Shown: positions 16,236 to 24,440 of the stretch, one piece after another
Position numbering within the stretch: the first letter of the stretch is position 1
Layout: the number at the start of each line of letters is the position of its first letter
DNA from: JBOGEN01 sp050743265
GTDB lineage: Bacteria; Actinomycetota; Actinomycetes; JBOGEN01
Length of the DNA: 41,500 nt
Assembly: GCA_050743265.1 (NCBI GenBank)
Contig: JBOGEN010000111.1
Location: 1-41,500, forward strand
Direction: 5' to 3'
Made by a program: the position numbers and the translations under genes
The notes under the pieces: model-generated
The model's input: the letters and a program-made list of their open reading frames with translations, nothing else
What the model was told of the DNA's origin: nothing
Databases searched by the model: none

Positions 16236-17537
16236 TCAGCCGGACTCTTGGGGCACGACCTTGCCGACCGACAACGGCTCTGCCACCGGGACCCGCCTGA
16301 TCGTCCACGCCGCAAGATGAGGGGTCGTGCGTGGGCCCCAACTCACCGAGCCCTTGGCGGGCCACTGCGTATCGGCCGCTACGGCGATCCCGCACCACCA
16401 CCCCTCGATGGCGCGGTACAACGAGGACGAGCGGAGAACAGTGATGCACAGACATCCGCGATACGCCTCGCCGGTGTTCCTCCGGTTCGTGGCCGGGTTG
16501 TGCCGCTTGAGCGTCGTCCGAGCGAACGACGCCGCAGGGGGCCCGACGACCTCAGACCAGTACGCCAGCGCAGCATCGGTGTTGGCCGACTCGTGGATCT
16601 GCACCCGGAAGACGAGCTCGTCACGGGAGTAGCCCAGAAGTGCGAGCCAGGCGAGGAAGACCTGAACCATGCCGGCATCACTGTTGACGAAGGTCACCCG
16701 CTCACGTGGGGGCGCGCCCAGCCAGCTCTTGTCCTTGCTCCCTTCTGCCCAGTAAAGACCCACGCCGAGGAGGAACAACTCCCTGTCCGACAGAGAGTCG
16801 ATGTCACGGGATGCGTTCAGCTTCTCCTGCTGCCTGCGCCCTGAGGCTCGCCGTGTGATCGTCCGGGCTCTCGCGGCATTGGCCTGGCGCAGCCGCTGGA
16901 CTCGCTCCTCCTCGGGAATCGCCACCCTGACGTGTCGCATCCACTGAGACACGGTCGCCTCGGAGACGCCCACCTCGGCCGCGATGGCGCCGTAGGAGAG
17001 CCCCTGGCTCCTCATGTCGAGAGCGCGCGCTCGTTCCTCGTCCTTCGCGCGGGGCCGCCGTGTCCACTCCGGGACGGGCACCCCGACGAGCCACCGGTCC
17101 AGGAGCCTCCGACTTACTCCCACCTCCTCGCAGATCGCCCGGCGACTCCGACCCGACAAGCGCAGTGCCACGGCACGGTCGCGGCGCTCGTCCCCGGTCG
17201 GCGGCGGAAGTCGAGCAACCTCTTCCGCGATCTCAGCCGGAGCCTCGTCCGCCCGGTCGTCCTGCCGGGTCCAGCGGCTGACACTCCCGCGCGGCACCCC
17301 GAGCTCCCGCGCCACCTGGGAGATCGACACGCCCTCCCCCCGCAAGGTCCGCGCGCGGTCGCGCAGGTCGTCCTTCGCGCGAGGGCGGCGTACGGACGGG
17401 TGTGGAGGCTCCCCGTCCAGCAGACGCGTCAGCCGCGACTGGCCGATCCCGAGCGCCTGGCGGATCTCGCGTCGCGTACGCCCTTCGCGGCGCATCGCGA
17501 CGGCGCGTTCTCGCAGGGTCTGGTCGTCGCTGCCCAC
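16236..17537 (-). CDS. Four-HTH protein with LAGLIDADG-like C-terminal domain
   Basis: 433 residues from a GTG at 17537; the ribosome site is weak. Four helix-turn-helix units lie at about residues 9-40, 59-90, 119-150 and 169-200. An RRPRAKD linker follows units 1 and 3 (50-56 and 160-166), so a 110-residue two-HTH block is duplicated. A basic stretch (about 212-240) leads to a C-terminal domain with LLGVGLYWAEGSKDK (256-270), FVNSDAGMVQVFLAWL, IHESANTDAA, TLKRHNPATNRRNTG and LYRAIEGWW. The LLGxGLYWAEGS motif resembles LAGLIDADG-type folds. I know similar C-terminal domains in uncharacterised actinobacterial proteins, but no proven activity. The 65% GC of the one line I counted is a little below the neighbours. 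DNA binding is likely; nuclease or repressor is open. Confidence 0.8.
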   Translation of the reverse strand: MGSDDQTLRERAVAMRREGRTRREIRQALGIGQSRLTRLLDGEPPHPSVRRPRAKDDLRDRARTLRGEGVSISQVARELGVPRGSVSRWTRQDDRADEAPAEIAEEVARLPPPTGDERRDRAVALRLSGRSRRAICEEVGVSRRLLDRWLVGVPVPEWTRRPRAKDEERARALDMRSQGLSYGAIAAEVGVSEATVSQWMRHVRVAIPEEERVQRLRQANAARARTITRRASGRRQQEKLNASRDIDSLSDRELFLLGVGLYWAEGSKDKSWLGAPPRERVTFVNSDAGMVQVFLAWLALLGYSRDELVFRVQIHESANTDAALAYWSEVVGPPAASFARTTLKRHNPATNRRNTGEAYRGCLCITVLRSSSLYRAIEGWWCGIAVAADTQWPAKGSVSWGPRTTPHLAAWTIRRVPVAEPLSVGKVVPQESG

Positions 17538-17599
17538 GGACGAAGCCTGCCATCGGGGTACGACCGAATTGCGCAGGCCAGACAGCGCGGGCGAATCGG

Positions 17600-17647
17600 G
17601 TAAGTGTAATTCTTACGGTGGCGTAGGTTACGGTAGCGTAGCCGTAA
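17600..17647. promoter_or_regulatory. Operator-like repeats upstream of acyl-CoA desaturase
   Basis: Two adjacent 15-bp direct repeats, TTACGGTGGCGTAGG (17613-17627) and TTACGGTAGCGTAGC (17628-17642), differ at two positions. The second forms an inverted repeat with CCGTAA (TTACGG-N8-CCGTAA, 17628-17647). A further GTAAG-N7-CTTAC pair is at 17600-17616. TGTAAT at 17605-17610 could be a -10 box. The layout suits a TetR-type dimer, and a TetR gene follows the desaturase. Confidence 0.65.
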
Positions 17648-17690
17648 TCGGGGAAGGCCCGAGACTTGGACATCGGCTGGAAGGGCCCCC

Positions 17691-18656
17691 ATGACTGCAC
17701 CCACGCTCGCACCACCCCCCGTTGACACGGGCAACACCGACGGCACCGCCGACGGCACCCTCGGGTCCGAGCGCAAGGGCACGGGCGAGCAGGTTGCCCT
17801 GTTCGCGTTCATCGCGGTCCCGTTCCTCGCGCTGGTGGCGGCGGTGCCGGTCGCGTGGGGTGGGTGGCTCGGCTGGACGGACGTGGTCATCGCCGTGGTG
17901 ATGTACGCGATATCCGGGCACGGCATCACGGTCGGGTTCCACCGGTACTTCACCCACGGCTCGTTCAAGGCGAACCGCCCGCTGCGGGTGGCCATGGCCG
18001 CCGCGGGCAGCCTGGCGATCCAGGGCCCGGTCATCCGCTGGGTGGCCGACCACCGCAAGCACCACGCCTTCAGCGACCGCGAGGGCGACCCGCACTCCCC
18101 CTGGCGGTACGGCGAGAGCGTCCCCGCGCTGACCAAGGGCCTCTGGCACGCCCACGTGGGCTGGCTCTTCGACGTCGAGCAGACCCCGCAGGCCAAGTAC
18201 GCGCCGGACCTGCTCAAGGACCCGGACATCGTCAAGGTCTCGCGGGCGTTCCCCTGGCTGGTCCTGGTGAGCCTGCTCGCCCCCGCCGTCGCCGGGGGAC
18301 TGCTCACGATGTCCTGGCACGGCGCGCTGACCGCGTTCTTCTGGGGCTCCCTGGTCCGCGTGTCGCTCCTCCACCACGTGACCTGGTCGATCAACTCGAT
18401 CTGCCACGCGATCGGCGAGCGTCCCTTCAAGAGCCGGGACAAGTCGGGCAACGTCCGGTGGCTGGCCGTCCTGTCGATGGGCGAGTCCTGGCACAACCTG
18501 CACCACGCCGACCCGACCTGCGCCCGGCACGGCGTGCTGCGCGGCCAGGTCGACTCCACGGCCCGCGTCATCCGCTGGTGCGAGTGGGCCGGCTGGGCCA
18601 CCGACGTCCGCTGGCCGAAGCCGGAGCGTCTTGCGGCGAGGCGCGCCGAAGGGTGA
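17691..18656 (+). CDS. Membrane acyl-CoA (stearoyl-CoA type) desaturase
   Basis: 321 residues; ATG at 17691 follows GGAAGGG. All three di-iron His boxes are intact: HRYFTH (84-89), HRKHH (121-125) and HNLHH (268-272). Membrane segments lie near 36-58, 64-80, 100-115 and 188-225. The fold is that of aerobic delta-9 acyl-CoA desaturases, which insert a double bond in saturated acyl chains using O2 and an electron donor. No ferredoxin or reductase gene is next to it. The gene stands behind a strong operator-like repeat and 46 bp ahead of a TetR gene on the same strand, so lipid-responsive control by that TetR is likely. Confidence 0.93.
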   Translation: MTAPTLAPPPVDTGNTDGTADGTLGSERKGTGEQVALFAFIAVPFLALVAAVPVAWGGWLGWTDVVIAVVMYAISGHGITVGFHRYFTHGSFKANRPLRVAMAAAGSLAIQGPVIRWVADHRKHHAFSDREGDPHSPWRYGESVPALTKGLWHAHVGWLFDVEQTPQAKYAPDLLKDPDIVKVSRAFPWLVLVSLLAPAVAGGLLTMSWHGALTAFFWGSLVRVSLLHHVTWSINSICHAIGERPFKSRDKSGNVRWLAVLSMGESWHNLHHADPTCARHGVLRGQVDSTARVIRWCEWAGWATDVRWPKPERLAARRAEG

Positions 18657-18702
18657 GGACGCGGCGCGCCGGACGCCACCGGGCGCGGGGCATGATGTCC
18701 AG

Positions 18703-19347
18703 GTGACGAGCGCGGCGGAAGAGCGACCACGACGCAACGGTGTCCGGGTCCGCATGACGGGCAAGGAGCGCCGCGAGCAGCTCGTGGGCATCGCGCGGTC
18801 CCTGTTCGCCGCGCGGGGGTACGAGGGCACGTCCATCGAGGAGATCGCCTCCCGGGCCGGGGTCAGCAAACCGGTCGTGTACGAGCACTTCGGCGGCAAG
18901 GAGGGCCTGTACGCCGTCGTGGTCGACCGGGAGACCCAGTACCTGCTCGAGCGGGTGACCGGCGCACTGTCCGGAGGGCACCCGCGCGAGCTGCTGGAGC
19001 AGGCCGCGCTCGCGCTCCTCGACTACGTCGAGTCGCACACGGACGGCTTCCGGATCCTCGTCCGCGACTCCCCCGTGGCCCAGCAGACGGGGACGTTCGC
19101 CAGCCTGATCAGCGACATCGCGAGCCAGGTCGAGCACGTCCTCGGCGAGGAGTTCAAGGCCCGCGGGTTTCACCAGAAGTACTCCGGCATGTACGCCCAG
19201 ATGCTCGTCGGCATGGTCGCGCTCACCGGGCAGTGGTGGCTCGACGTCCGCAGGCCCGAGAAGGCCGACGTCGCCGCGCACCTGGTCAACCTCGCCTGGA
19301 ACGGCCTGTCCCACCTGGAGCCGACGCCGAGCCTGCTCACCCGGTAG
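18703..19347 (+). CDS. TetR-family transcriptional regulator
   Basis: 214 residues from a GTG at 18703; an ATG at 18754 is a possible shorter start, and neither has a strong ribosome site. The N-terminal HTH is typical: REQLVGIARSLFAARGYEGTSIEEIA then RAGVSKPVVYEHFGGKEGLY. The C-terminal domain (about 75-214) is a helical ligand-binding and dimer domain with a conserved C-terminal helix (YSGMYAQMLVGMVALTGQWW). It follows the desaturase on the same strand and probably controls it through the TTACGG repeats upstream. Ligand might be an acyl-CoA, by analogy with other desaturase regulators; that is inference. Confidence 0.9.
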   Translation: MTSAAEERPRRNGVRVRMTGKERREQLVGIARSLFAARGYEGTSIEEIASRAGVSKPVVYEHFGGKEGLYAVVVDRETQYLLERVTGALSGGHPRELLEQAALALLDYVESHTDGFRILVRDSPVAQQTGTFASLISDIASQVEHVLGEEFKARGFHQKYSGMYAQMLVGMVALTGQWWLDVRRPEKADVAAHLVNLAWNGLSHLEPTPSLLTR

Positions 19348-19410
19348 GCCCTCGGCGGGTCGTGCGCTCTCTCGATGTCAAGAGGCTCGCCGTCGTGACA
19401 CACTCGGGCC

Positions 19411-19920
19411 ATGCAGGACGAGGTCGACCGGCTCGTCGCCGCCTGGCACCGTGAGCGCCCCGACCTGGACGTCGCGCCGCTCGAGGTGCTGAGCCGCGTC
19501 TCCCGGCTCTCCCGCCACCTCGACCGCGCGCGGCGCAGTGCGTTTGCCGAGCACGGGCTCGAGCAGTGGGAGTTCGACGTGCTCTCGGCACTCCGGCGCT
19601 CGGGCCCGCCGTACGAGCTGTCGCCGGGCCAGCTCCTCACCCAGACGCTCGTCAGCTCGGGCACCATGACCAACCGCATCGACAGGCTGGAGACTCAGCG
19701 GCTCGTACAGCGCCTGCCGGCCCCGCGTGACCGACGCGGTGTCCTGGTCCGGCTCACGGCGCGGGGCAAGACCCGGGTGGACGACGCGCTGGCCGACCTG
19801 CTCGCCCGGGAGCGCGCCATGCTCGGCACCCTCGGTGCGCGCCAGCAGGACCAGCTGGCGCGTCTGCTCCGCAGCCTCGTGTTGCCGTTCGACAACCCGG
19901 ACGGCGCCGCCCCGACGTGA
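19411..19920 (+). CDS. MarR-family transcriptional regulator
   Basis: 169 residues. Helix LSRVSRLSRHLDRARRSAF and the winged helix are clear: LEQWEFDVLSALRRSG, QLLTQTLVSSGTMTNRIDRLE as recognition segment, RDRRGVLVRLTARGK as the wing. These proteins bind palindromic operators as dimers. Its position 63 bp behind the TetR gene suggests co-transcription or its own promoter: CACACT six bases before the ATG would allow leaderless expression. Target genes are not evident. Confidence 0.92.
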   Translation: MQDEVDRLVAAWHRERPDLDVAPLEVLSRVSRLSRHLDRARRSAFAEHGLEQWEFDVLSALRRSGPPYELSPGQLLTQTLVSSGTMTNRIDRLETQRLVQRLPAPRDRRGVLVRLTARGKTRVDDALADLLARERAMLGTLGARQQDQLARLLRSLVLPFDNPDGAAPT

Positions 19921-19937
19921 GCCTCGCGACTCGAGTG

Positions 19938-19951
19938 CGGGGGCGCCCCCG
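19938..19951. terminator. GC palindrome between convergent genes
   Basis: A perfect palindrome CGGGGGC-GCCCCCG lies in the 41-bp gap between the rightward MarR gene and leftward comB. It suits a two-way terminator, although T-tracts are missing. Confidence 0.45.
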
Positions 19952-19961
19952 GACGGCTCGG

Positions 19962-20678
19962 TCAGGCCGCGGACGTCTCGCCCGGCTGCCAGGTCACGTA
20001 CCGGCCACCCCGCAGCAGCGGGACGGCAGCATCTCCGTCCACCTCCTGGGCGAGGCGGACGTCGTCGGCGAAGCCCTTCTCGACGAGACCGTGCCCCGTC
20101 GAGCTCTGCTCGAGCGGGCGGCGGGCCCAGAACGCGAGGGCCGCGGCCTCGGCCTCCGGGGAGAGCGCCACCTCGCCGTCGCGTGACTGCACGGCGTCCG
20201 CGATCGCGCCGGCACCGACCCAGTCCTCGTACGCCGGGCGCAGGCCGTTGTCCGCCCAGCGCTCCCCCGCGGGCACGAGGCCGACCCGGTCGAACTGGCT
20301 CAGGTACTCAGCGACGGCTGCGGCGTTGCGCAGGCAGCCGGCGACCGCGTGCACGCCCTCCTTGACGGCGGCGTGCGAGATGGCCGAGCCGTTCGGGGAC
20401 GGCAGGACGAGGCGGGAGCCCTCCTCGAGGGTGGACAGGCTGACCGGGGAGAGCGTCGGGCCGGTGCCGGTCCGCCTGCCGCGGGCCAGCTGCGCGCCGA
20501 TCTCGCGGGCGAGCGACGCGGCGCCTTCGTTCATCGGCGACGGCCACACCTGCACGTTCCGGCTCGCGGCGACCGACACCGACGTCGAGAACGAGAACAC
20601 GTCCACGATGACGAGCACGTCACCCCAGCGGGCCAGGGACTGCGCACCGTTCGGGCCCCACTCCAGCCGGATCTCCAT
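19962..20678 (-). CDS. comB: 2-phosphosulfolactate phosphatase family protein (ComB-like)
   Basis: 238 residues from the ATG at 20678. The fold markers of the ComB family are present: RLEWGPNGAQSL, VIVDVFSFSTSVSVAASR, SPNGSAIS, GCLRNAAAVAEYL, LVPAGERWADNGLRPAYEDWVGAGAI. In methanogens ComB dephosphorylates phosphosulfolactate in coenzyme M synthesis. Actinobacterial members occur without the rest of that pathway, and none is visible here, so the true substrate is unknown. The start is unsure: GGGGGAG abuts the ATG directly, too close for a normal ribosome site. An in-frame ATG at 20738 would add 20 residues but also lacks one. Confidence 0.82.
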   Translation of the reverse strand: MEIRLEWGPNGAQSLARWGDVLVIVDVFSFSTSVSVAASRNVQVWPSPMNEGAASLAREIGAQLARGRRTGTGPTLSPVSLSTLEEGSRLVLPSPNGSAISHAAVKEGVHAVAGCLRNAAAVAEYLSQFDRVGLVPAGERWADNGLRPAYEDWVGAGAIADAVQSRDGEVALSPEAEAAALAFWARRPLEQSSTGHGLVEKGFADDVRLAQEVDGDAAVPLLRGGRYVTWQPGETSAA

Positions 20679-20772
20679 CTCCCCCAGGTTGTCGCAGTCA
20701 CGGTGCGTCCGCGACACCGGGGTAGCGGTTCGTCCCATATGTGCACAGGGCTTTGCGCGCCGGTGGCTCACT

Positions 20773-20787
20773 CCGGGATGGCCCCGG
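20773..20787 (-). terminator. Hairpin downstream of ABC-F gene
   Basis: CCGGG-N5-CCCGG lies about 15 bp after the tandem TAG-TAA stops of the ABC-F gene and ahead of comB. It is a plausible but weak terminator without a T-tract. Confidence 0.35.
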
Positions 20788-20802
20788 CGTGCGGGTGGCT
20801 TA

Positions 20803-22599
20803 CTACGAGACGGCGTCACCGAGCTCGAGCCAGCGCTCCTCGAGCCGCTCCTTCTCACCGAGCAGGTCGCGCAGCTCGCCGTTGACCGTGGACAGGCGCT
20901 CGAAGTCGGTCGCGGACTCCGCGAGTGCGGCGTGCAGCGCGTCCTCCTGCGCGGAGAGGTGGTCGAGCCGGCGCTCGATGCGCGCCATCTCCTTGCGTGC
21001 GGCGCGGACGTCCGCCGCGCGTGACGGCGTCCCCGGCCCACCCGCTGAAGGCCCGCGCGCCTGGTCGGAAGGTCCGGCGGCCGACGTCGCACGCCGGCGT
21101 CGCGCGAGGTACTCGTCGATGCCGCCGGGCAGGTCACGGAGGCCCCCGTCGCCGAGCAGCGCGACCACGCGGTCGCAGACCCGCTCGACGAAGTACCTGT
21201 CGTGGCTGACCACGACGAGCGTGCCGGGCCAGCCGTCGAGCAGGTCCTCCAGCGAGGTGAGCGTGTCGATGTCGAGGTCGTTGGTGGGCTCGTCCAGGAG
21301 CAGGACGTTGGGCTCCTCCATGAGCAGGCGCATGAGCTGGAGCCGGCGCCGCTCGCCGCCGGAGAGGTCCCCGACCGGCGTCCACTGTCGGGCCCCGGCG
21401 AACCCGAAGCGCTCGCACAGCTGGGACGCGCTCACCTCCTTCGTCCCGAGCCGGACGACGCGGCGGACCTCCTCCACCGCCTCGAGCACCCGCAGCGCGC
21501 CGGGAAGCTCGGCGACCGTCTGCGAGAGGTACGCGCACCGGACGGTCTTGCCGACCTCGACGCGTCCGGCGTCGGGACGCAGGCTCCCGGCCAGCGCGCG
21601 GAGCAGTGTCGTCTTGCCCGAGCCGTTCACGCCCACGACGCCGTTCCGCTCGCCCGGGCCGAGGTTCCACGTGACCCGGTCGAGCAGCGTCCGCTCGCCC
21701 ACCCGGAGCGTGAGGTCGTGCGCCTCGAGGACGGTCTTGCCGAGCCGGGCCGAGGCGAAGCCCACGAGCTCGACGGTGTCCCGCGGCGGCGGCTCGTCCT
21801 CGATCAGCGCGGTGGCCGCGTCCACGCGGAACTGCGGCTTGGACGTCCTGGCCGGTGGCCCGCGCCGCAGCCAGGCCAGCTCCTTGCGGACGAGGTTGCG
21901 CCGCTTGGCCTCGGTTGCGGTGGCCACGCGCTCCCGTTCGGCCCGGGCCAGCACGTACGCCGCGTACCCGCCCTCGTACTCGTGGACCGCTCCCGCGGAC
22001 ACCTCCCACGTCCGCGTGCACACGGCGTCGAGGAACCAGCGGTCGTGGGTGACGACGACGAGCGCACCTTTGCGGGCGGAGAGATGACGGGCCAGCCAGT
22101 CGATGCCTTCGACGTCGAGGTGGTTGGTGGGCTCGTCCAGCACGAGCAGATGGGGGTCGGCCACGAGCAGACGGGCCAGGCCGACGCGGCGCCGCTCGCC
22201 GCCCGAGAGCGAGCCGACGAGCGTGGCGTGCCCGGCGGCGAAGCCGGCCATGTCCAGGCCGCCGAACAGACCGGTGAGCACGTCGCGGACCCGGGCGTCC
22301 CCGGCCCACTCGTACTCGGCCAGGTCGCCGAGCACGACCTCGCCGAGGGTGCGCTGAGGGTCGTCCACCTCGTGCTGGCCGAGGACGCCCAGCGTGAGAT
22401 CGCTCGTGTGGGTCACCCGGCCGGCATCCGGGCTCTCGACGCCGGCGAGAACGCGGACGAGCGTCGTCTTGCCGTCGCCGTTGCGTCCGACCACGCCGAT
22501 CCGCTCGCCCTCGGCCACGCCCAAAGTCACCCCGTCCAGGACGGACCGGGTGCCGTACGCCTTCCGTACGCCCTCGAGGTTGACGAGGTTCGCCGGCAT
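20803..22599 (-). CDS. ABC-F family ATPase (Uup-like)
   Basis: 598 residues. The ATG at 22599 shares a base with the ispE stop (TGATG). It has two ABC cassettes with no membrane segments: Walker A GRNGDGKTT and GVNGSGKTT, signatures LSGGERRR in both, Walker B LLVLDEPTNHLD and VLLLDEPTNDLD, and the H-loops. An inter-domain linker of about 80 residues is rich in Arg. The C-terminal 70 residues form a charged coiled coil (RKEMARIERRLDHLSAQEDALH), which points to the Uup branch. ABC-F proteins act on ribosomes or, for Uup, branched DNA/ribosome assembly, not transport. Gene ends with tandem stops TAG-TAA. Confidence 0.92.
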   Translation of the reverse strand: MPANLVNLEGVRKAYGTRSVLDGVTLGVAEGERIGVVGRNGDGKTTLVRVLAGVESPDAGRVTHTSDLTLGVLGQHEVDDPQRTLGEVVLGDLAEYEWAGDARVRDVLTGLFGGLDMAGFAAGHATLVGSLSGGERRRVGLARLLVADPHLLVLDEPTNHLDVEGIDWLARHLSARKGALVVVTHDRWFLDAVCTRTWEVSAGAVHEYEGGYAAYVLARAERERVATATEAKRRNLVRKELAWLRRGPPARTSKPQFRVDAATALIEDEPPPRDTVELVGFASARLGKTVLEAHDLTLRVGERTLLDRVTWNLGPGERNGVVGVNGSGKTTLLRALAGSLRPDAGRVEVGKTVRCAYLSQTVAELPGALRVLEAVEEVRRVVRLGTKEVSASQLCERFGFAGARQWTPVGDLSGGERRRLQLMRLLMEEPNVLLLDEPTNDLDIDTLTSLEDLLDGWPGTLVVVSHDRYFVERVCDRVVALLGDGGLRDLPGGIDEYLARRRRATSAAGPSDQARGPSAGGPGTPSRAADVRAARKEMARIERRLDHLSAQEDALHAALAESATDFERLSTVNGELRDLLGEKERLEERWLELGDAVS

Positions 22600-23543
22600 C
22601 AGCGGACCTCGGGCCGGGACTGCGAGGACGACACCACCCGGGCACCAGGGACGGGGCCGTGCGCGGGCACGACCGAGGCGATGCCGGACGCGGTGAGGGC
22701 GACGGCCACGTCGAGCGCGTGCTCGGCGTCCCGGGCGAGGAACGCGCAGGTCGGCCCGGACCCGGACACCAGGGCGGCGAGCGCGCCCCCTTCCAAGCCG
22801 GCGTCCAGCGTGCGGCGCAGGCGTGGACGCAGCGACAGGGCTGCGGCCTGCATGTCGTTGGTCAGCGTGTCCGCGACGCCGCGCGGGTCCCCCGACCGCA
22901 GGGCGGCCATCAGCGGCTCGGACACGGTCGGGACCAGCCCGGGAACGTCGGCCCGCAGCCGGTCCACCTCGGCGTACACGGTGGGGGTGGCGAGCCCGCC
23001 CTCGTCCAGCACGAAGACCCAGTGCAGCGTGCCCGACACGAGGGCGGGCGTGAGCTGCTCGCCGCGTCCGGTGCCGACGGCGACGCCGCCGAGCAGCGCG
23101 AACGGGACGTCGCTGCCGAGGGTGGCGGCCACGTCGAGCAGCGCGTCCCGGTCCATCCCGGTGTCCCAGAGCGCGTCGCAGGCGACGAGCGCGGCCGCCG
23201 CGTCCGCGCTGCCCCCGGCCATCCCGCCGGCGACCGGGATGCCCTTGGTGACGTGCAGGTGCACCTCCGGCTCGACGCCCGCCTGCTCGGCGAGGACCCG
23301 CGCGGCGCGGACGGCCAGGTTGCGCCCGTCGGTGGGGACGCCGGCGGCGTGCGCGCCCTCGACGGTCACACGGACCCCGCCTCCGGGGGCGCGTGTCGCC
23401 ACCAGCTCGTCGTACAGCGACACCGACTGGTAGACGGTGATGAGGTCGTGGAAGCCGTCCGCGCGGAGACCGCCGACGGACAGCTGCAGGTTCGTCTTCG
23501 CCGGGGCGCGGACGGTCACGACGTCCGGGACGGGGGCGCTCAC
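22599..23543 (-). CDS. ispE: 4-(cytidine 5'-diphospho)-2-C-methyl-D-erythritol kinase
   Basis: 314 residues from a GTG at 23543, 11 bp after the rsmA stop; no strong ribosome site. GHMP-kinase features: VRAPAKTNLQLSVGGLRADGFHDL at the N-terminus, the ATP loop PVAGGMAGGSADAAAALVA, and the C-terminal SGSGPTCAFL motif. It phosphorylates CDP-ME in the non-mevalonate isoprenoid route, which feeds undecaprenyl phosphate. The order rpfB-rsmA-ispE is widely conserved in actinobacteria and implies co-transcription. Confidence 0.95.
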   Translation of the reverse strand: MSAPVPDVVTVRAPAKTNLQLSVGGLRADGFHDLITVYQSVSLYDELVATRAPGGGVRVTVEGAHAAGVPTDGRNLAVRAARVLAEQAGVEPEVHLHVTKGIPVAGGMAGGSADAAAALVACDALWDTGMDRDALLDVAATLGSDVPFALLGGVAVGTGRGEQLTPALVSGTLHWVFVLDEGGLATPTVYAEVDRLRADVPGLVPTVSEPLMAALRSGDPRGVADTLTNDMQAAALSLRPRLRRTLDAGLEGGALAALVSGSGPTCAFLARDAEHALDVAVALTASGIASVVPAHGPVPGARVVSSSQSRPEVR

Positions 23544-23554
23544 GTGCGTCGATG

Positions 23555-24436
23555 CTACGTGCCCGGCTGCCCCCGCCACTCGGCCAGCCGGGCGAACGCC
23601 GCCACGTCGAGGGACTCGCCACGGGCCCCGGGGTCGATGCCCGCCGCACGCAGGGCCTCCTCCGCCGCGGCGGCCGAGCCTGCCCAGCCGGCCAGAGCCG
23701 CCCGCAGGGTCTTGCGGCGCTGCGCGAACGCGGCGTCGACGACCTCGAAGACCTGCGCGCGGGTGGCCCGGGTCGGTGGGGGGTCGCGCCGGGTCAGGGC
23801 GACGAGGCCGGAGTCCACGTGCGGGGCCGGCCAGAACACCGTCCGGCTGACCGCGCCGGCCCGTCGGACGTCGGCGTACCAGGCGGCCTTGACCGACGGG
23901 ACGCCGTACACCCGGCTGCCTGGTGGGGCGGCCAGCCGCTCGGCTACCTCGGCCTGCACCATGACGAGGCCCCGGGTCAGCGTGCCGAACCTGCCGAGCA
24001 GGTGCAGCAGCACGGGCACGGCCACGTTGTACGGGAGGTTGGCCACGAGCGCGGTCGGGGCCGGCCCGGGCAGGTCGTCCAGCCGGAGGGCGTCCGCGCA
24101 CACGACCTCGAGCCGGTCGGCGAGCCCCGGAGCGCGGGACGCGACGGTACGCGGCAGCGCCCTGGCGAGGACCGGGTCCACCTCGACCGCGAGCACCCGC
24201 GCGACGGTGGGCAGCAGCGCCAGCGTCAGCGAGCCCAGGCCTGGGCCGACCTCGAGGACCACGTCGTCCGCCCGGAGCCCGGCGGTCCTGGTGATGCGTC
24301 GCACCGTGTTCGCGTCCACCACGAAGTTCTGGCCGAGCGTCTTCGTCGGGCGCAGGCCCAGGGACGCGGCAAGGGCGCGCAGGTCCGCCGGCCCGAACAG
24401 GGCGGACTCCTCGGACGGGCTCCCGGTCGCGCTCAC
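23555..24436 (-). CDS. rsmA: 16S rRNA (adenine1518/1519-N6) dimethyltransferase
   Basis: 293 residues from a GTG at 24436, 4 bp beyond the rpfB stop. LGQNFVVDANTVRRI, the SAM motif VLEVGPGLGSLTLALL, the acidic VLAVEVDP, and the catalytic VANLPYNV (NLPY) are intact. KsgA/RsmA dimethylates two adjacent adenines near the 3' end of 16S rRNA as a late ribosome-assembly check. It has a helical C-terminal domain (FEVVDAAFAQRRKTLRAAL). Sits within the rpfB-rsmA-ispE-ABC-F operon. Confidence 0.96.
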   Translation of the reverse strand: MSATGSPSEESALFGPADLRALAASLGLRPTKTLGQNFVVDANTVRRITRTAGLRADDVVLEVGPGLGSLTLALLPTVARVLAVEVDPVLARALPRTVASRAPGLADRLEVVCADALRLDDLPGPAPTALVANLPYNVAVPVLLHLLGRFGTLTRGLVMVQAEVAERLAAPPGSRVYGVPSVKAAWYADVRRAGAVSRTVFWPAPHVDSGLVALTRRDPPPTRATRAQVFEVVDAAFAQRRKTLRAALAGWAGSAAAAEEALRAAGIDPGARGESLDVAAFARLAEWRGQPGT

Positions 24437-24440
24437 CGGC

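Noticed and set aside
22600..23649. N-terminal extension of the ABC-F frame to about 948 codons
   Set aside because: It overlaps ispE entirely; the ATG at 22599 in the TGATG junction gives a normal-length ABC-F protein.
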